Of a stretch of DNA of 64,000 nucleotides, positions 1 to 13,800 are shown piece after piece. Under the pieces are notes generated by a model that saw nothing but the letters and a program-made list of their open reading frames with translations, did not search any database and had not been told where the DNA came from. Source of the DNA: Mytilus edulis. Taxonomy: Eukaryota > Mollusca > Bivalvia > Mytilida > Mytilidae. Position numbers and translations under genes: made by a program. The DNA lies in NCBI RefSeq assembly GCF_963676685.1, contig NC_092344.1, positions 45,034,830-45,098,829 of the forward strand. The letters run 5' to 3'. Each line of letters starts with the position of its first letter. Position 1 is the first letter of the stretch.

Positions 1-350
1 ATGAAGAATGCGTCAAAGAGACAACAATCCGACCATAGAGCAGAAAACTGTCGAAGGCCGCCAATGGGTCTTCAACACAGCAACAAAATCCTGAATCCGG
101 AAGCGGGCTTCAACTGGTCCCTAAACAAAATGTGAACTAGTTCAATAAAAATGGACGTCACACCAAAACTCCAAAACATATAAATGAACTAAGAATTAAA
201 AACATACAAGACTAACAAAGGCTTGAGGCGGCAGGGTTAACCCCCTATACCTCTAGCCAATGTAGAAGAAACAAACACACAGCAAATACGCACAGTAAAA
301 ATGTATTCAAAGGAATCAGGGTCCAATATCAGAATAGGTTACAAAAGAAA
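1..350 (+). repeat. Dispersed repeat family R2
   Basis: GCGTCAAAGAGACAACAATC ... AATGGGTCTTCAACACAGCA ... GGCAGGGTTAACCCCCTATA. Non-coding; truncated by the window start. Shorter copies lie at 31,733-31,850 and 58,892-59,008. Confidence 0.75.
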
Positions 351-555
351 CTAGCCCGGACTACAAGCAGTTCCTTATATGCAAGCTCTAGACCTCAATA
401 AAACTGATTGAAAGATTATGTTTTCATCATATGAAAATCAAACAAAATCACTCCTATTAAGGATTCAGACCGACATAAAATATTAAACAAGAACATAAAC
501 CGTTTGTTTCAAGCAAACAGCTAAACAAAGGAATGCATAACCAAAACACACAGAA

Positions 556-995
556 TATAAAAAAGGAAGATGTGTTATAATTGCCAATGAGACAACTCTC
601 CTCAGTCATGAGAAAAAAACTGACACACAAATTAACAACTATAAGTTACCGCACGGCCTTCAACAATGAGCAAAGCCAATACCGCATAGTCAGCTACAAA
701 AGGCCCCAAAATGACAAATGTAAAACAATTTAAAGGAGAAAACGAACGGCCTAATTTGAGTACAAAAAAATGAACCAAAAACAAATATGATACACATCAA
801 CAAACGACTACCACTGAATAACAGGCTCTTGACATGAAACAGACACATATACATACAGAATATGGCGGGGCTAAACATGTTAGTAAGATCCCAACCCTCC
901 CAATTACCTGGGACAGTGGTGTAACATTACAACATAAGAACGAACTATAACAATCAGTTGAAAAAGGCTAAACTCATCAGATGGATACAAATAGA
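556..995 (+). repeat. Dispersed repeat family R1
   Basis: Non-coding repeat running from GAAGATGTG.TATAATTGCCA through GGCCTTCAACAATGAGCAAA and AAAAGGCCCC to CCTGGGACAGTGGTGTAACA. The same consensus recurs at 16,121-16,630 (+), 18,240-18,645 (-) and in fragments elsewhere in the window. Confidence 0.85.
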
Positions 996-1099
996 AATAC
1001 TACACAGAGCGGACGTGGTCAGGAACTTATATATCCTAACAACAAAAACACATTACGTACAGATCTCAGAGGACTCGTTACTGACAGCTTCGTCAAAGC

Positions 1100-3635
1100 C
1101 ACTAACAACTAATAAAAAAATTCTGCACCTTTAATTTTCTAGAAACACAATAAAATTTTAGTTTATGCTCCTACTATGTATAAGTTCTCACTACCCTAAA
1201 CATAGCCTGATACACATTTTGAGTTTGTGGCCAATCCAAATTCAAGATGGCATTACCTCTAGACACAGTTGAAAATAAGACTACATGTTTGAGAAATACA
1301 ATAATAAAAAAAACATTACCTCATAAGATGTGTCGGGTATTCAAACACAGTGTATCTGGGATGATCCTACATGAATTTTTGCTATTTTGAAAACCACGCT
1401 AGTACTGAAATAAGATATCAATACAACAATGCCATACTAGAAACATACAGGTTCTTAACAACTAGATCGCACAATAAAATCCAAATTGTACGTCTAGGAT
1501 ATTTCTCTACTTATTGTATGTTCTGGTGAATTATGATGTGTATCCTAAAAGAAACATTGTCACCAGAGTGCAATAGTAGTTCACCTTGGCTGTATGGTAC
1601 AACACCTTTTCGAATTATCTGTATATTTAAGGTACATTGTAGCACTACAGTCTAACAATGATTTTTTGAAGATATTTTTTTTTGTCACATAATTTTGAAG
1701 TAAGTATTATTCTGTACAGTTTGTAAAAATCCCAAATTCATTATCATATAACAGCATGAACAGGGAGTAAATTGATAATGAACTTAGGTAAATAAAAGCA
1801 CATGGTAATTAATCTAAATATATAGGCATTTGGGAGGGGCTAATATGTCAATCATCTGTTGATACCAGTGTCCAGCTGTTAATCCCTGACCATAAGATAA
1901 ATATTGAAGTCTTATCGCATTGTTTTGCAACAAAAAATATTTATATAACATAGAATTGAACAAGGAAAAAGAAAAAAAAATTAAAGGGAACAAATCTCCC
2001 AAAAAAGAAAAAAATACTATGGAAAAGAGTGGGAAAGTATTTTTGAAAGCCTCTGACTGCCTGTATAATTTTTTTCTCTTTGGTCTTCTTCATTTAAATA
2101 CAGTTTTATACATTTTAACTAATTTTTAATTTATGTGTAATTTTTCATCTCCATTAAATTAAAAAATCATGTTGGAAAGTGTATTTTCAAGAAAAGGATG
2201 GTCTTGATCTTTTTATGAACATGTTTTTTGATACACACTTTTAATGTTTTAGCTAATTTCAGACATAGTTTATTTCTTTTTTGAAATTCAAATGAAAATT
2301 ATTCTTTATATAGAGAGAATAATGATGTAAAACATTGATTAAATGCAGCTGGCCAATCTTGTTATTCTCTTATCTTAGACTGTCTGGAAAGAGGCGGAGC
2401 TTTGTCTATATTTAATTACTTCATCACAGATGTTGGTCAAATCTTTGATGTCAAACTCCCGCCAAGTTAGTGTTGGACAGTTCACATATAATGCACATTT
2501 ACAGCATTAGAGCATCAAAGACACAAAGTGTATGGTTCTATTGATATAGTCATGGTATCAGAACACTCCAGGGGTGTTCCAAGTGGAATGTTTGTATTTA
2601 TATTGACTATATAGGGGCTCTAAGGGGGAAATTCAGATTTTAGGTCATTTATCAGAACAATTGTTCATGAAAGTTGTAAGGACAAAATAAAAATAGAAAC
2701 TTTATGGGTACCCTTTTTGGATTGACCTTGATAAATATGATTAAAGGGTGTATTTTCGACAAAACCGTGTCCCAGTTTTTGGATAATTTGTTTCTAAATG
2801 ATCTTATAGGTCTCCAAAGATGAAAGGTGAAATGAGGTTTGGCACCCAGCCGTTTAATCAATATATCTTCTTACTGGAAGCATATGTCAAACATATAATA
2901 CACGGTTTTGGAGATTGTATATGGTTGATTAAAGGGATGAAAACAATTTTTTTACTACCATTTGACATGAATGTTCCATTTTCATACAATGTGGAAGACC
3001 ACTATTTTTGCAATTAATGAGCTATATTTTGAGATTAATCAAACCAAAAATAAATTTATATATAGATTAAGAAAGAGTTATATTTCAGCTTTAAAATAAG
3101 TTAAAGATTTTAAAAATCCATTGAGTAGTTTTGGAGAAATTAATCTTTAAAGACTGTTGATTCATGTGATTGGCGTCAGAAAATTCTGACTGTCCACCTT
3201 AAATAAACAATAATACTTTTAAACAAAAAATAAATATATAAAGAATCTTCATTTCAAGAGGATAATCCCATTAATTAAAACTAATCTTTCTGTGAGTTCT
3301 CGCAATAATAATAACATATGTATAAGTACAAACAATATTATAATGATATATTATACACAATATACCATTGTATCCAGTAATAAGACTAGATACAAATTGA
3401 AAAACATATCAATTTGCAAAATTGATGAAAAATTTGTAACATTTTGTTTTAAAAGATGAAAGTGTATTACTCATTGTATATGCATCGGTAAATATTTTCT
3501 TATATTTTGTAAAACGTTGATTCTATTTGATATTGTAAATGCCATTTTATCTATTTGCTCATTCTAATTAAGATTTTTGTCGATATATTAACCAAGAAGT
3601 TTTTCACAATCTACATTATCTATTTGTTCATCTAA
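1100..3635. other. AT-rich non-coding region, no gene seen
   Basis: Only short ORFs with no recognisable motif, T- and A-runs and no repeat family that I can name. Confidence 0.6.
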
Positions 3636-3639
3636 AATA

Positions 3640-4051
3640 AAGATATCTAAATTGTTACCAGTCAAATAAAGACTCTGTGTTGAACCAGTAACCTTTGATT
3701 AACATTGATTGGCATATAGTTTCATACAATTTTGCGAACACAAGTTATCAATTACATAAACATCATTTTGAAGGTTAGCAGTTTACTGAAGTATAGCATT
3801 ACCTTTCCTATATAATCTAGACTCATCTGCATATAAATCTATTAGTGAAATTTTCTATGTTCAGTGGTAAATCATTGATATATGAGATAAATAGCAAAGG
3901 GCCAAGGATAGAACCTTGTGGTACACCAGTTTTATGCATTTAGTATTAAACATTACGTTATTGACCTTAACTTGTTTGAGACATTAAAATATTCCAGTTT
4001 TTTAAATATAATTATATGATTAACCAGATCAAAAGCTTTCTTTAAATCTTA
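3640..4051 (-). pseudogene. Decayed LINE reverse-transcriptase fragment (antisense)
   Basis: The minus strand reads DLKKAFDLVNHIIIFKKLEY (RT motif A) at ~4050-3990, TGVPQGSILGPLLFISYIND (motif B) around 3,930-3,870, and LIDLYADESRLY (degenerate YADD, motif C) around 3,850-3,815. Stops and frame changes lie between the motifs. It is a Jockey/CR1-type non-LTR remnant unrelated to the LINE at 38-45 kb. Confidence 0.8.
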
Positions 4052-4184
4052 TAATATCCCTCCGTTATATAAATCTGACGTGATAAGATTGGTGTGTCAA
4101 TAAGATATCACTCCATCCAAAACCATGTAACAATGTATTTAAATTAACAATTATACAGTTATAGCTCAAAGTAACGGAGCTTTA

Positions 4185-4345
4185 GCTTACATCTAACAGC
4201 AAGCTATAAAAGGCCCTATAATGACTAGTGTAAAGCATTCCAAAAGGAAAACCAACGGTCTACTCTATATATACAAAACTAGAAGCACATATGAACCACA
4301 TCAACAAACGACAGGAAGACTAAGGACAGATGCATAAAAATGCAG
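4185..4345 (+). repeat. Dispersed repeat R1, diverged fragment
   Basis: Short piece with AAAAGGCCCTATAATGAC, AACGGTCTAC and CATCAACAAACGACAGGA, aligning to the middle of the R1 copy at 556-995. Confidence 0.6.
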
Positions 4346-7300
4346 CGGGTATGTATAGATTTGTTCCGCCGGCAAACGATATTGCAGTTGAAGGCAACAC
4401 TTCTCCTCCTTCTGCGATTATCAATCTAACAACGAAAATTGGAATGATTTAGTGAAGAATCGATCTTGACTTTGTTCTTGTGCTTATGCTCGAAACAGTT
4501 TTAAAGGAAGACGATTTGACATTGATAAAAATGCTCTAGGCAATCACTTTTTTTTTTTTTTTTTAATGTTTATTAAAAAAAACTGGCACGGTAGTTAGAC
4601 ACGATTTCTTATAAGAATCAGGGACATTTAATGTTGTTTTGTTTTGTTAAGGACAAAATATGTACTGCCGCCTTGGTCGAATAAGTAATTAAATTTGTGT
4701 GGTCTAAGAAGAAATTAAATTCAATAGAAATCAGAGTCGACGTTTAAAGCATGATATATTCAAAAATAAACCATTATATTATGCTACGTATCAAAGGAGG
4801 AAGGAATATTGTTTTACTCCTGTCTGTTTGTCCGTCCGTTCGTATGTTTATTTATTGTACGACTCATTGAAAATAATAACCATTCATAAAGAAATCTTTC
4901 AAAAAAGCTATCGGGCTTCATTGTAAACAATTATTGTGAAATCTATTTTCAGACTCATCTTTTTTTAACTTCCCGTTAACCAAATACACAAAGCTGGGAT
5001 ATCATTCGTTGCCAATATCTCAGTTCAACTTGCTTTCAAAATTTGAATTCAAGTAGAAAAATTAAAGTGCACTTTGATAAAGCCTCATGAAAATGATTCA
5101 GATACAGCAATTATTTATATGTAGTCAGATGTGTTATATTTTAAATAAAAAAAACATCTTTACATTGTTGCTTCCTATTCTGTAGAAATTTAGGACTGTC
5201 AATAAATTACCTTATGGTAGCACTTATATTACTTGCAAGATATTTTGTAATTCGAAATTAATGATTATATGACTGTTATAAGCAAAGACCATACGTGACG
5301 TGTAATGTTCACATGTTAGATACACATTAGGACTTTAAAAACTGACTTTAAGGATGACAGAAAAGTTGTCTTATGGTCGTAATGGGTTGCTGAGCAAACA
5401 AGTTATCAAGCTTATAGTTCAAAGTGGTAAGATAAGGTTGACTGTACGTTTTATGCTATCTTATAGTGCGTTTCTGTATGTATTACATAGTCCCTGTTTT
5501 GTTGTTGCACAGTGTTTCTGTTGTTCCGTTGTTTCCTCTGATAGTTGATGTGTTTACCACAGTTTTAGTTTATAACCTGGATTTGTTGTTTTTTAATTAA
5601 TCGATTTATGAATTTAGAACAGCGGTATACTACTGTTGCCTTTATTTAATTGAAATTGAGACCATGTTGTTCACTATTTAAAGTACTACATCATATCTTA
5701 GTATTAGATACAATTCTAGTGATTTGCCTTTTAAAAACTGCAGACACAAACGAGTTGCACAATTGGAAGTAAAATTGCAATAGATTAGCAAATAAAAGTG
5801 AATTCTCTTTTGCACCTTTTTTTTGCAAATTATTATGTTTCATTTTAGGTAATAGTAAAACTTAGTTAAAAAAATATTGTCTTCAAAGAGGTGGTAAATT
5901 TTTGGTCAATTGTTTTTATAAACAATAGGAATAAAAATTTCAACGACTTAATTACTACGATTAAATATTGTCTTACACGTTAGGCACATGATAGATGATT
6001 GTTGCGCGACGCTATTTGCCTCTGGTAGCTTATTTATCATTATCCTTGTACAATCTGTCAGTGTTTGACGATACGGTTTGAAGTAAATTCGTAATTACTT
6101 ATGTTTACATTAAAATCCAGTATAAAGAAAGAAAAAGTAAACAATTCTTAGAAATCTTATTCAAAAAACAAATTAGGTAAAACAGGAGCATATAATTAAG
6201 TTAAAGGTCAGAAAAGTAAGAAAAACTACCGTTGAAATAACCATATCTATATATTTGTTAGCAAAAATTACTTTGTAGAATAACTATTTATAACTGTCTT
6301 AATAAATTATATGATTGTGATAGTTTAACTGTTTTTTATAATACGTATTAAACATTTGCTAAATTCAGAATTGTCACAATCTTTGTATAATAGTTATCAT
6401 AAGTACCAGGATTATAAATTTAGTACGCCATTCGCGCGTTTCGTCTACTTAAGACTCATCAGTGACGCTCATATCAAAATATTTATAAAGCGAAACAAGT
6501 ATAAGATTTTTATTTTTATTTTCAGTAACTTGTTTTTCCTGATTCCTTATAACTTGAGGTATAATAGAGCAAATATTTTTACTCACATATTGAAAAACAA
6601 ACAACGTGATGAATTAATGATGTAAATAGTTTAGGGATGTTTAAAAAAAAGGAATCGGCAATGCACTGTTGCTTGTGAACTTAGGTATACGATACAATCA
6701 AGGTAAGCCCTCATATTAGCTGTTCAATGCTATGTTCATTGAAAACATGACGGATTTATAATTCGGCAACATCTCATCCATGGAAGAGGATATGTATTTG
6801 TGTGGGATACCTTAGAACTCATTTATTCCTAATGCTCTTTAATAGACACTCGTTGTTGTACGGTTAACAAAATATTAAAAATTTTCCGCAGAAACAACAA
6901 CATATTTTTTATCGTGAAGATATATTAGACATTTCAAAGATTCTCTGTTTCTAAGAACGGACTTTTGTCGATCATTCACACAGTTTTTCAGCTTATGAAA
7001 TCGACGTTTTATCAGATACATGATTGTTTAAACCCATTCTAATGAAGTGTCATCTTCATCACCGTAAGTCTATCGTAGTCCTCAATGGAATCCATAAATT
7101 TTCAGAAGTTATGGTTAAAATTGATATGTTGGGGTCCACTGAACTTAGCAACATGCCATATTACATTTCGAAGATGTTCGTGTTGGATTATGTTAAGATC
7201 TTAAATAATTTCATCACCAGACGAGCTATAAATATAAGGCGAGTGGGAACAGTCACATGTCAGGAGTTCGTTTGAGGTATTCTATGGAATCAAGGTCCAG

Positions 7301-7762
7301 CACTTCTTGCTTATAGTTAAATACATAAGGCTCAATGTTTTTGTGTAACTGAAGGAAACAACAGAAACAGACTGATTTTGAAAATAAAATTGAATTTTAG
7401 ATGTTACCTCCTTGTGATGAAGAACGTTGCTTGAAAAAAAAACTACATGATAACCTGCTTGATAAAACATATGTTTTCGGTAGTATAATTCTTTCTTTTT
7501 GTTCAATTAAAAACTGATTAAGCGTTCCTCAGTGAATTATTTCCTATTACCATATAGTGTTACACTAATTAATCATACTATATTTAACCTTCTTTAATTA
7601 CACATACTGTTTGAACAACGTTTTTAAACAATCCAGGGGATTTTTGTTTCACAAATTATGCTAATCAGATGTATTAAATCCGGGAACGTTATATATTTTT
7701 TAACCTTTTATCACTTTCGTAAACACAATGTTGTTATAAAAGGATAATCAACCAAAACGAAA
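4346..7762. other. Non-coding upstream region of the ITIH gene
   Basis: Apart from repeat R3 (6392-6480) and a T-run at ~4,550, nothing is recognisable. The ITIH promoter and 5' UTR must lie at the right-hand end or in an untranslated first exon, but I see no distinctive TATA or initiator arrangement. Confidence 0.5.
6392..6480 (+). repeat. Dispersed repeat family R3
   Basis: GTACCAGGATTATAAATTTA ... CGCGCGTTTCGTCTAC ... GACTCATCAGTGACGCTC. The same block occurs at 50,806-50,893 and, in reverse, at 10,145-10,307 and ~17,590-17,665. Confidence 0.85.
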
Positions 7763-7777
7763 TTGAACAAGTTTATA

Positions 7778-7879
7778 ATGCACAGAAGTATCAACATGTG
7801 TGTTACAACAGTTTCAAAAGTATATCTTAACTTATTGTGCTTGCTGTTAATGCAAGTTAAAGAACAGGTACTTTCACAG
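7778..7879 (+). CDS. ITIH exon 1: signal peptide
   Basis: Codes for a short N-terminus with a hydrophobic stretch (VYLNLLCLLLM) typical of a secretory leader, ending in phase 0 at CACAG|GTAAGT, a strong donor. ATG codons in frame at 7778 and 7796; either leaves the hydrophobic core intact. The open frame further upstream begins with TTG, so the ATG is preferred. Confidence 0.75.
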
Positions 7880-10800
7880 GTAAGTTTTTTTCTGCTATCT
7901 TATATAATATTTTCTTTCGTCTTTGCGAGATATATTGTATTCACCTTTGTCTACAAAAGTAATTAAAATGTTTTCACATAAAACAGATATACAACACATG
8001 CCAATTTAAACTTCATCTCTCTACCTTCTCCCAAAAGGTAATTCAATTATGTGTTTTTCTTAACTTAGTAGCCCAACACAATAAAAAGTCATGTGTGATG
8101 GAAAGTTAGGAAAGTTATTTTCGATAAGGGATTACAAAAGTTATATCTTAACTTTAAAATCGAATCGAAAATTATAAAGGATCACCGTAATTACTTAATA
8201 TTTCATTCGTGTAATGCAATATGACCACACGCACGATTCTTTTAAACGAGTTAACATTCATACAAATATCAAATTTTGAAAACCATCGAAACAAAAAACG
8301 TATTTGTCAATTTAGATGATACGCATTTATGTATATATTCAATGTATGATGTTATAAACTAGCACACAGAAATAATATTCTATGTTTAAGACAACATGTT
8401 TGTATAAGAACAAGGTAAGTATTACACCTTAAGACGAATAGATTAATTATCATTGTAAACAATGAAATGTCGTAGCTAATAAACAACATTTTCTTATTGT
8501 TTTGACCTGTTATCTATTTCTTGCATTTATGTACGGAGTGTCATAGGAAAAAGTGATACGAAAATCTGCGTTGATTTGAATGGCATAAGACATTATTAAG
8601 ACGTTTCCATTTAATATTTGTTAGGTCATTGATAATTAAAAAAATTCAGGACGATTTACATGACAACAGACAATAACACATAAAAAACTCAAACTTTAAG
8701 TTTTGACCTCACAATCTTCATTTTGTTACAATTTATGTCATTCTGAAGCATTAGTTATGAAAGGTATAAATATAAGTGTACTATATAATTTTTCATCGGA
8801 TATTTTTCTTTCCACATATGCAGATATGATGGTGAATGAAATTTTAATGTTCGAAAACAATACTTTTTTTTCTTTCGAAAGGCTTAATATAGTTGAACGT
8901 TGTTTAATGGTATAAACAATTTTCAATATTTTCACACACTTTTGCGAACAAGGGATCGTTTCGAAGTTAGGAATCATCTATATTTGAGGGACATTTTATT
9001 CTATAACTTAACGCTACGAACTGGTATTTAATACCTGAAGAAATGTATTCGACCAGGCTTGACGAGGGAATGGATGAAATGGTACCAAAAATTGCACTGT
9101 AAAATCGAATGTTATTTTTGATTTGTGTAATTCAATTAAAATTCTTTGTTTACATATTATATAATGTTTTTGTAGTGTTCATTGATGTCATCTGAATCCT
9201 CCTTAACTGAAGAATTGTATTTGCACTTGCCTTCATGAAAAAATTCATTTGTACATCTTGTAAAAACTAGGGATTTTAACGATACCTTAAAACCAATTTC
9301 ATCGTTTCACTATTGACTTCTGCATGTTACGTGTTTACCCACATATTCGTTGAAAACCAGAGGTACAAATCTGTATAATTAAATATAAAGACAAAAATCA
9401 GATTAAACAAATAAAATCCGATGATGTATCCATGGGTTAAGAATGTCATCATACATGTTTCATAACGAAAATAGAAAGTATAAAATTTAAAATGTTTAAG
9501 AACTTAGAGTAGAAATCACCAATCAGAAAATTAAATAATTGGTAACGAGATAACACATTTAAAAAAATCACTGCCCGTTTGGGGTCAATAAAACGCTCGT
9601 TCTGACAAAACTATTTTGTGTTGTAACAATGCACATCATTGTTGTTTAAGCTTTTGGTATTATATGCTGCTGTCAAATGTTTATCAAGGACTAATAAGTT
9701 CTTGTATGATTTTTTCCAGACATTAAAACCAGAGATAAAGTCGATGCACATTTCATCAGATATCTACTTCAGATTTGCTACAACAGTAGTGGAGACTAAA
9801 ATTCTCAACGTAAATCAAGAAGCATCAGAAGTAATGTTTGATATGACTCTACCAGATTCAGCTTTTATAACAGGCTTTACAATGTAAGACCATATTGCTT
9901 TACTTTTACCGATAGCCCTCGATATGGTCTTTATTGAGAATGAATTATCAGAAAAGTACACAGTATATGACAATTAGTAAATTTATGCTCCCAAATGTAT
10001 TATACGATAAAATTATCAATTAAACTTAGTATAACAACATTTCACTACCTTTCCTAGTGAATCTCAAACAAATTCTTCTAAAAAAAAAAACACTTCATTT
10101 AAAGGTAATTTTGAAAAACTAAGAATTTTCTTATCCCACGCATAGATTGCCTTAGCCGTTTTTGGAATTTTGGATCCTCAATGCTCTTCAACTTTGTACT
10201 TGTGAGACTTTATAAATATTTTGATATGAGCGTCATTGATGAGTCTTATGTAAACAAAACGCGCGTCTGGATACTAAATTATAATCCTGGTACCTTTGAT
10301 AACTATTTGAGACTTAACATGTACCCTATAACGGCCAATCAGTCAATCAAAGATAATAGCATCCTTAAAACTTTCGAAGAGATTCCTTCAACAGAAAAGT
10401 ATATTTATTTCATCAATCCCTTACTCTTAGTGACGTACTTCTTTTTTTAATAAAACACGCAAATTATAATTAGAAGAAGCACTATAATAAAAGTAGAGGA
10501 TCGATGAAATAATATACTTTTGACATTTTGCCATTGAATTATTGCGATGTTAAATCAAATCAATATTTACAGATATCAAGTAGTCAGAGTATAGATTGAA
10601 TGCTGGATGTCTTTTTTTTTTAATTTGCGACACAAAGTCCAAGATTGCGTTTACGTTTGGTAGCTTGTTCAACATTTTGGGACCGTGGGACCTAGACGAT
10701 GAAATATAGAAATTGCACTACATGGACAAAATGCATATACAATTTTCTTCTTATTCCTTTTTTTTCGTTTTGCTATTCAAAGACTACTCGACTATTACAC

Positions 10801-13800
10801 ACAACGAACCTGTATTCAATCAACCCCCTTATAGAAGCAAGGTGTAGATACTTATTATACATGTTATAATTTCATTGATACAAGGTTGTTGCCTACGGCA
10901 TTTAAGAAATAAGAATGCCAGTATTATTTGATTAACTGTTATAGGATATGTTATATTAGATATTGTCTTTGGCAATTCACAATTGCCAAAGACAAAATTT
11001 TAATATAACAGATATATGAGAAATGTATACCCATTATTATCTTACCTTCTATACATTTCTAGAAATATGATTGGTTAAAAGCGTCCGCGTAGAGACCATG
11101 TGTATTTCATATTAGGTTAGTAGGGAGGCGGTGCTTATTTCATACACGGTTGTTAGTGGTGTTACGTTCCTTCATAAAAATAATACGGTACTGAGAAAAA
11201 AAACTTCAATTGACGAAGAAATTGATGATTAAGATTGAAATAAATTCATAAAACATATTTAAACCTAACAAGTTGTTATTGTTGTCATCTGTTTTTGTAG
11301 GATCAATGGAAGTAGTTTCTTATTGCTAACAGTATTGAAGACTTGCTCATTTTGATAGGTCACTAGTCTAAATTTCACACGTTATGATGGTCGGTAAGAT
11401 AAATTATTTACATAGTGTGCTAATGATGTAATACGGTATATATGGGGTCAGTAAATTCTGACCCCATATATACCGTATTAGATCACTAGCAAATGTAACT
11501 AATAATACCTTCCATATATTGTCTGCCATTTTTCTTGTTGACCCCTTCACCTATTGCTTTAGATTAATATATTCTCATCCAGTATTTCAAATTTATACAG
11601 ATGACGGCTCCAAAAATCGGAGCACAAAATGTTACCTCGTCTTGAAAACAAAAGTTCAATCAAGTTTAAATCTAGCATTTTATTGACTATTATTTGTCTG
11701 TTTCTCTATATATTGTACCTTGAATATAACTGTATTGTTCGTCGATATTATACAAATATAGCCTTTGTATGAGGTCGATACAAGGATATATTGACCTGAA
11801 AGAAGTATATGGACTGAGGACGAAGTCCGAGGTCGATATACTTCTTTTGGTCGATATATCCTGTATTGACCCCATACAAAGGCTATATTTGTTATATTAT
11901 TAATTTCCGACCATGTTTGTATCAAAATCGTCATTTAGGTTTGTTGGAACTTATAGATATTACATTGTCTCCTTGACAATAACAACATGCTAGTTGTTAT
12001 TTCATTTACTTTTTTGGGGGACATCTTATGTATTTGAAGATTTTTTTCGTCAAATAATCGATCACAGATATCATTTGTTTCAAAACGTTAAACAATATCC
12101 TGAAATTCATTACATGACGTCACAAAGTATATCGGTTTTAAGATATTCTAAAAATAACCGTGCAATATGCTTTTTGCCGGTCAATATGCTTTTTGCTATC
12201 CGCCGTTTTCTCTCTACCTTCGAAAATATAGTTTAACATGTGACTATCCCTGAACGAATCAAATTTGTTAAAATATACGAATTAATAATATTAAGATATA
12301 TCTTTTGAATTTTCCCATAAGAATCAATCATGTTTGATACCCCAATTTCATATCAATCAAGTCAATTAAAAGTAAGTTGTTCGACGAATAGTATAATTCC
12401 CACGAATAATTGATGTTTTTTTTATATTTTTTAACATAATTCAAACTGATGCATGTGTTTGCTTAATTAGAACTTTAAAGTCTACATCACGATCCCTTAC
12501 AAAAACTATATTACACAGGGAAATAGGAGGCAAGCGATATGCTGGTAATGTGAAAGAAAAGGAGAAAGCTAAGAAACAGTTCGAGGAAGCAAAAAGTCGC
12601 GGTGAAAGTGCAGGTCACATTGCTGCTTCGTAAGTGTAAAGATTTTAAATCTTGCATACAATACCTTTAGTCTCTAAATACTTATTTTATTCAATTGTTG
12701 AACTACATTTGCCAGGTTTTCTTAATAGAATACATAAAGACAACAGTAGTTTATCGCTGTTCAAAAGTCATAAATTGATTGAGAGAAAACAAATCCGATT
12801 ACAAACTAAAACCGAGGGAAACCCACCACTTATGAGAGGGAAACAACGAAACAAACGACAATGAAACACACTGACACGAACTATAAGGTAACAACTCCAA
12901 TTTTACTGACTTGCTACATGACATTTTAAGAAATAATGGTTGGTTAAACCTGGTTATGTGGCTAGCTAAACCTCGCGCTTTTATGGCAATGTAAAGCAAA
13001 CAACTAAAATGACAACAGTACATGACAGGAATACAGTACAAATAAATTGCAAAACAGAACATTGAACTGTCCATCACACGACTGTTTCAACGCCACAAAA
13101 GTGACGTTTTAGGTAAATTTCTAAATATTTGATATAATTCAGGTTTGGTTTTTAAGTATGTGATTTGATGTATTTGAATAACAATTACAAGAATATTAAT
13201 ACAGAAGTGGGTTAGTGACTGCATAATTAATTGTATAATCTAGTTTTGTCGTTATTTCTACTATTTCAAGAAACAGAAATTATGATTATAACTATAAATG
13301 GATACAAAAAATGAAAGAACAATATGTTTAAGATTTTCTGTAATTTTCTTGCTTGTAGTATGTACCTATTAAATTTCTGAAAATATGAGGTTATTGTCAT
13401 TACATTAACACATAAGTTAACCGCGTTACTAACCTTTCACAACAGTAAGCAGATTTGAGAGCATTGTAATGTGTTTTACCCGGTGTACGAATTTTCAACA
13501 AAACAATTGAATGGTAACAACAGTACAATGATGAATCAATGTTTGCATTATCATACATTTAACTGTTAAATGAAAGTATTTTGTCATGAATAGAAATGCA
13601 TGGAAGTTAGCAGAAAACTTTTTCATAAATTCAGTTAACAATATGACATATGTTTTTTACAGCCCAAGAACTTCAAACAAGTTTAACATACTTGTTAATG
13701 TGGAGAGGAATGCATCGGTTGTTTTCAAACTGAAATATCAAGAATTGCTGAAACGAACCCTTGGATCATATCATCACGTGATTTATGTAGATCCTGGTCA

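Noticed and set aside
10181..10450. 89-codon plus-strand ORF
   Set aside because: It runs through a dispersed R3 repeat in antisense, so it is fortuitous.
12652..13077. ORFs on both strands in ITIH intron 3
   Set aside because: They lie in an intron, overlap each other on opposite strands and show no motif.
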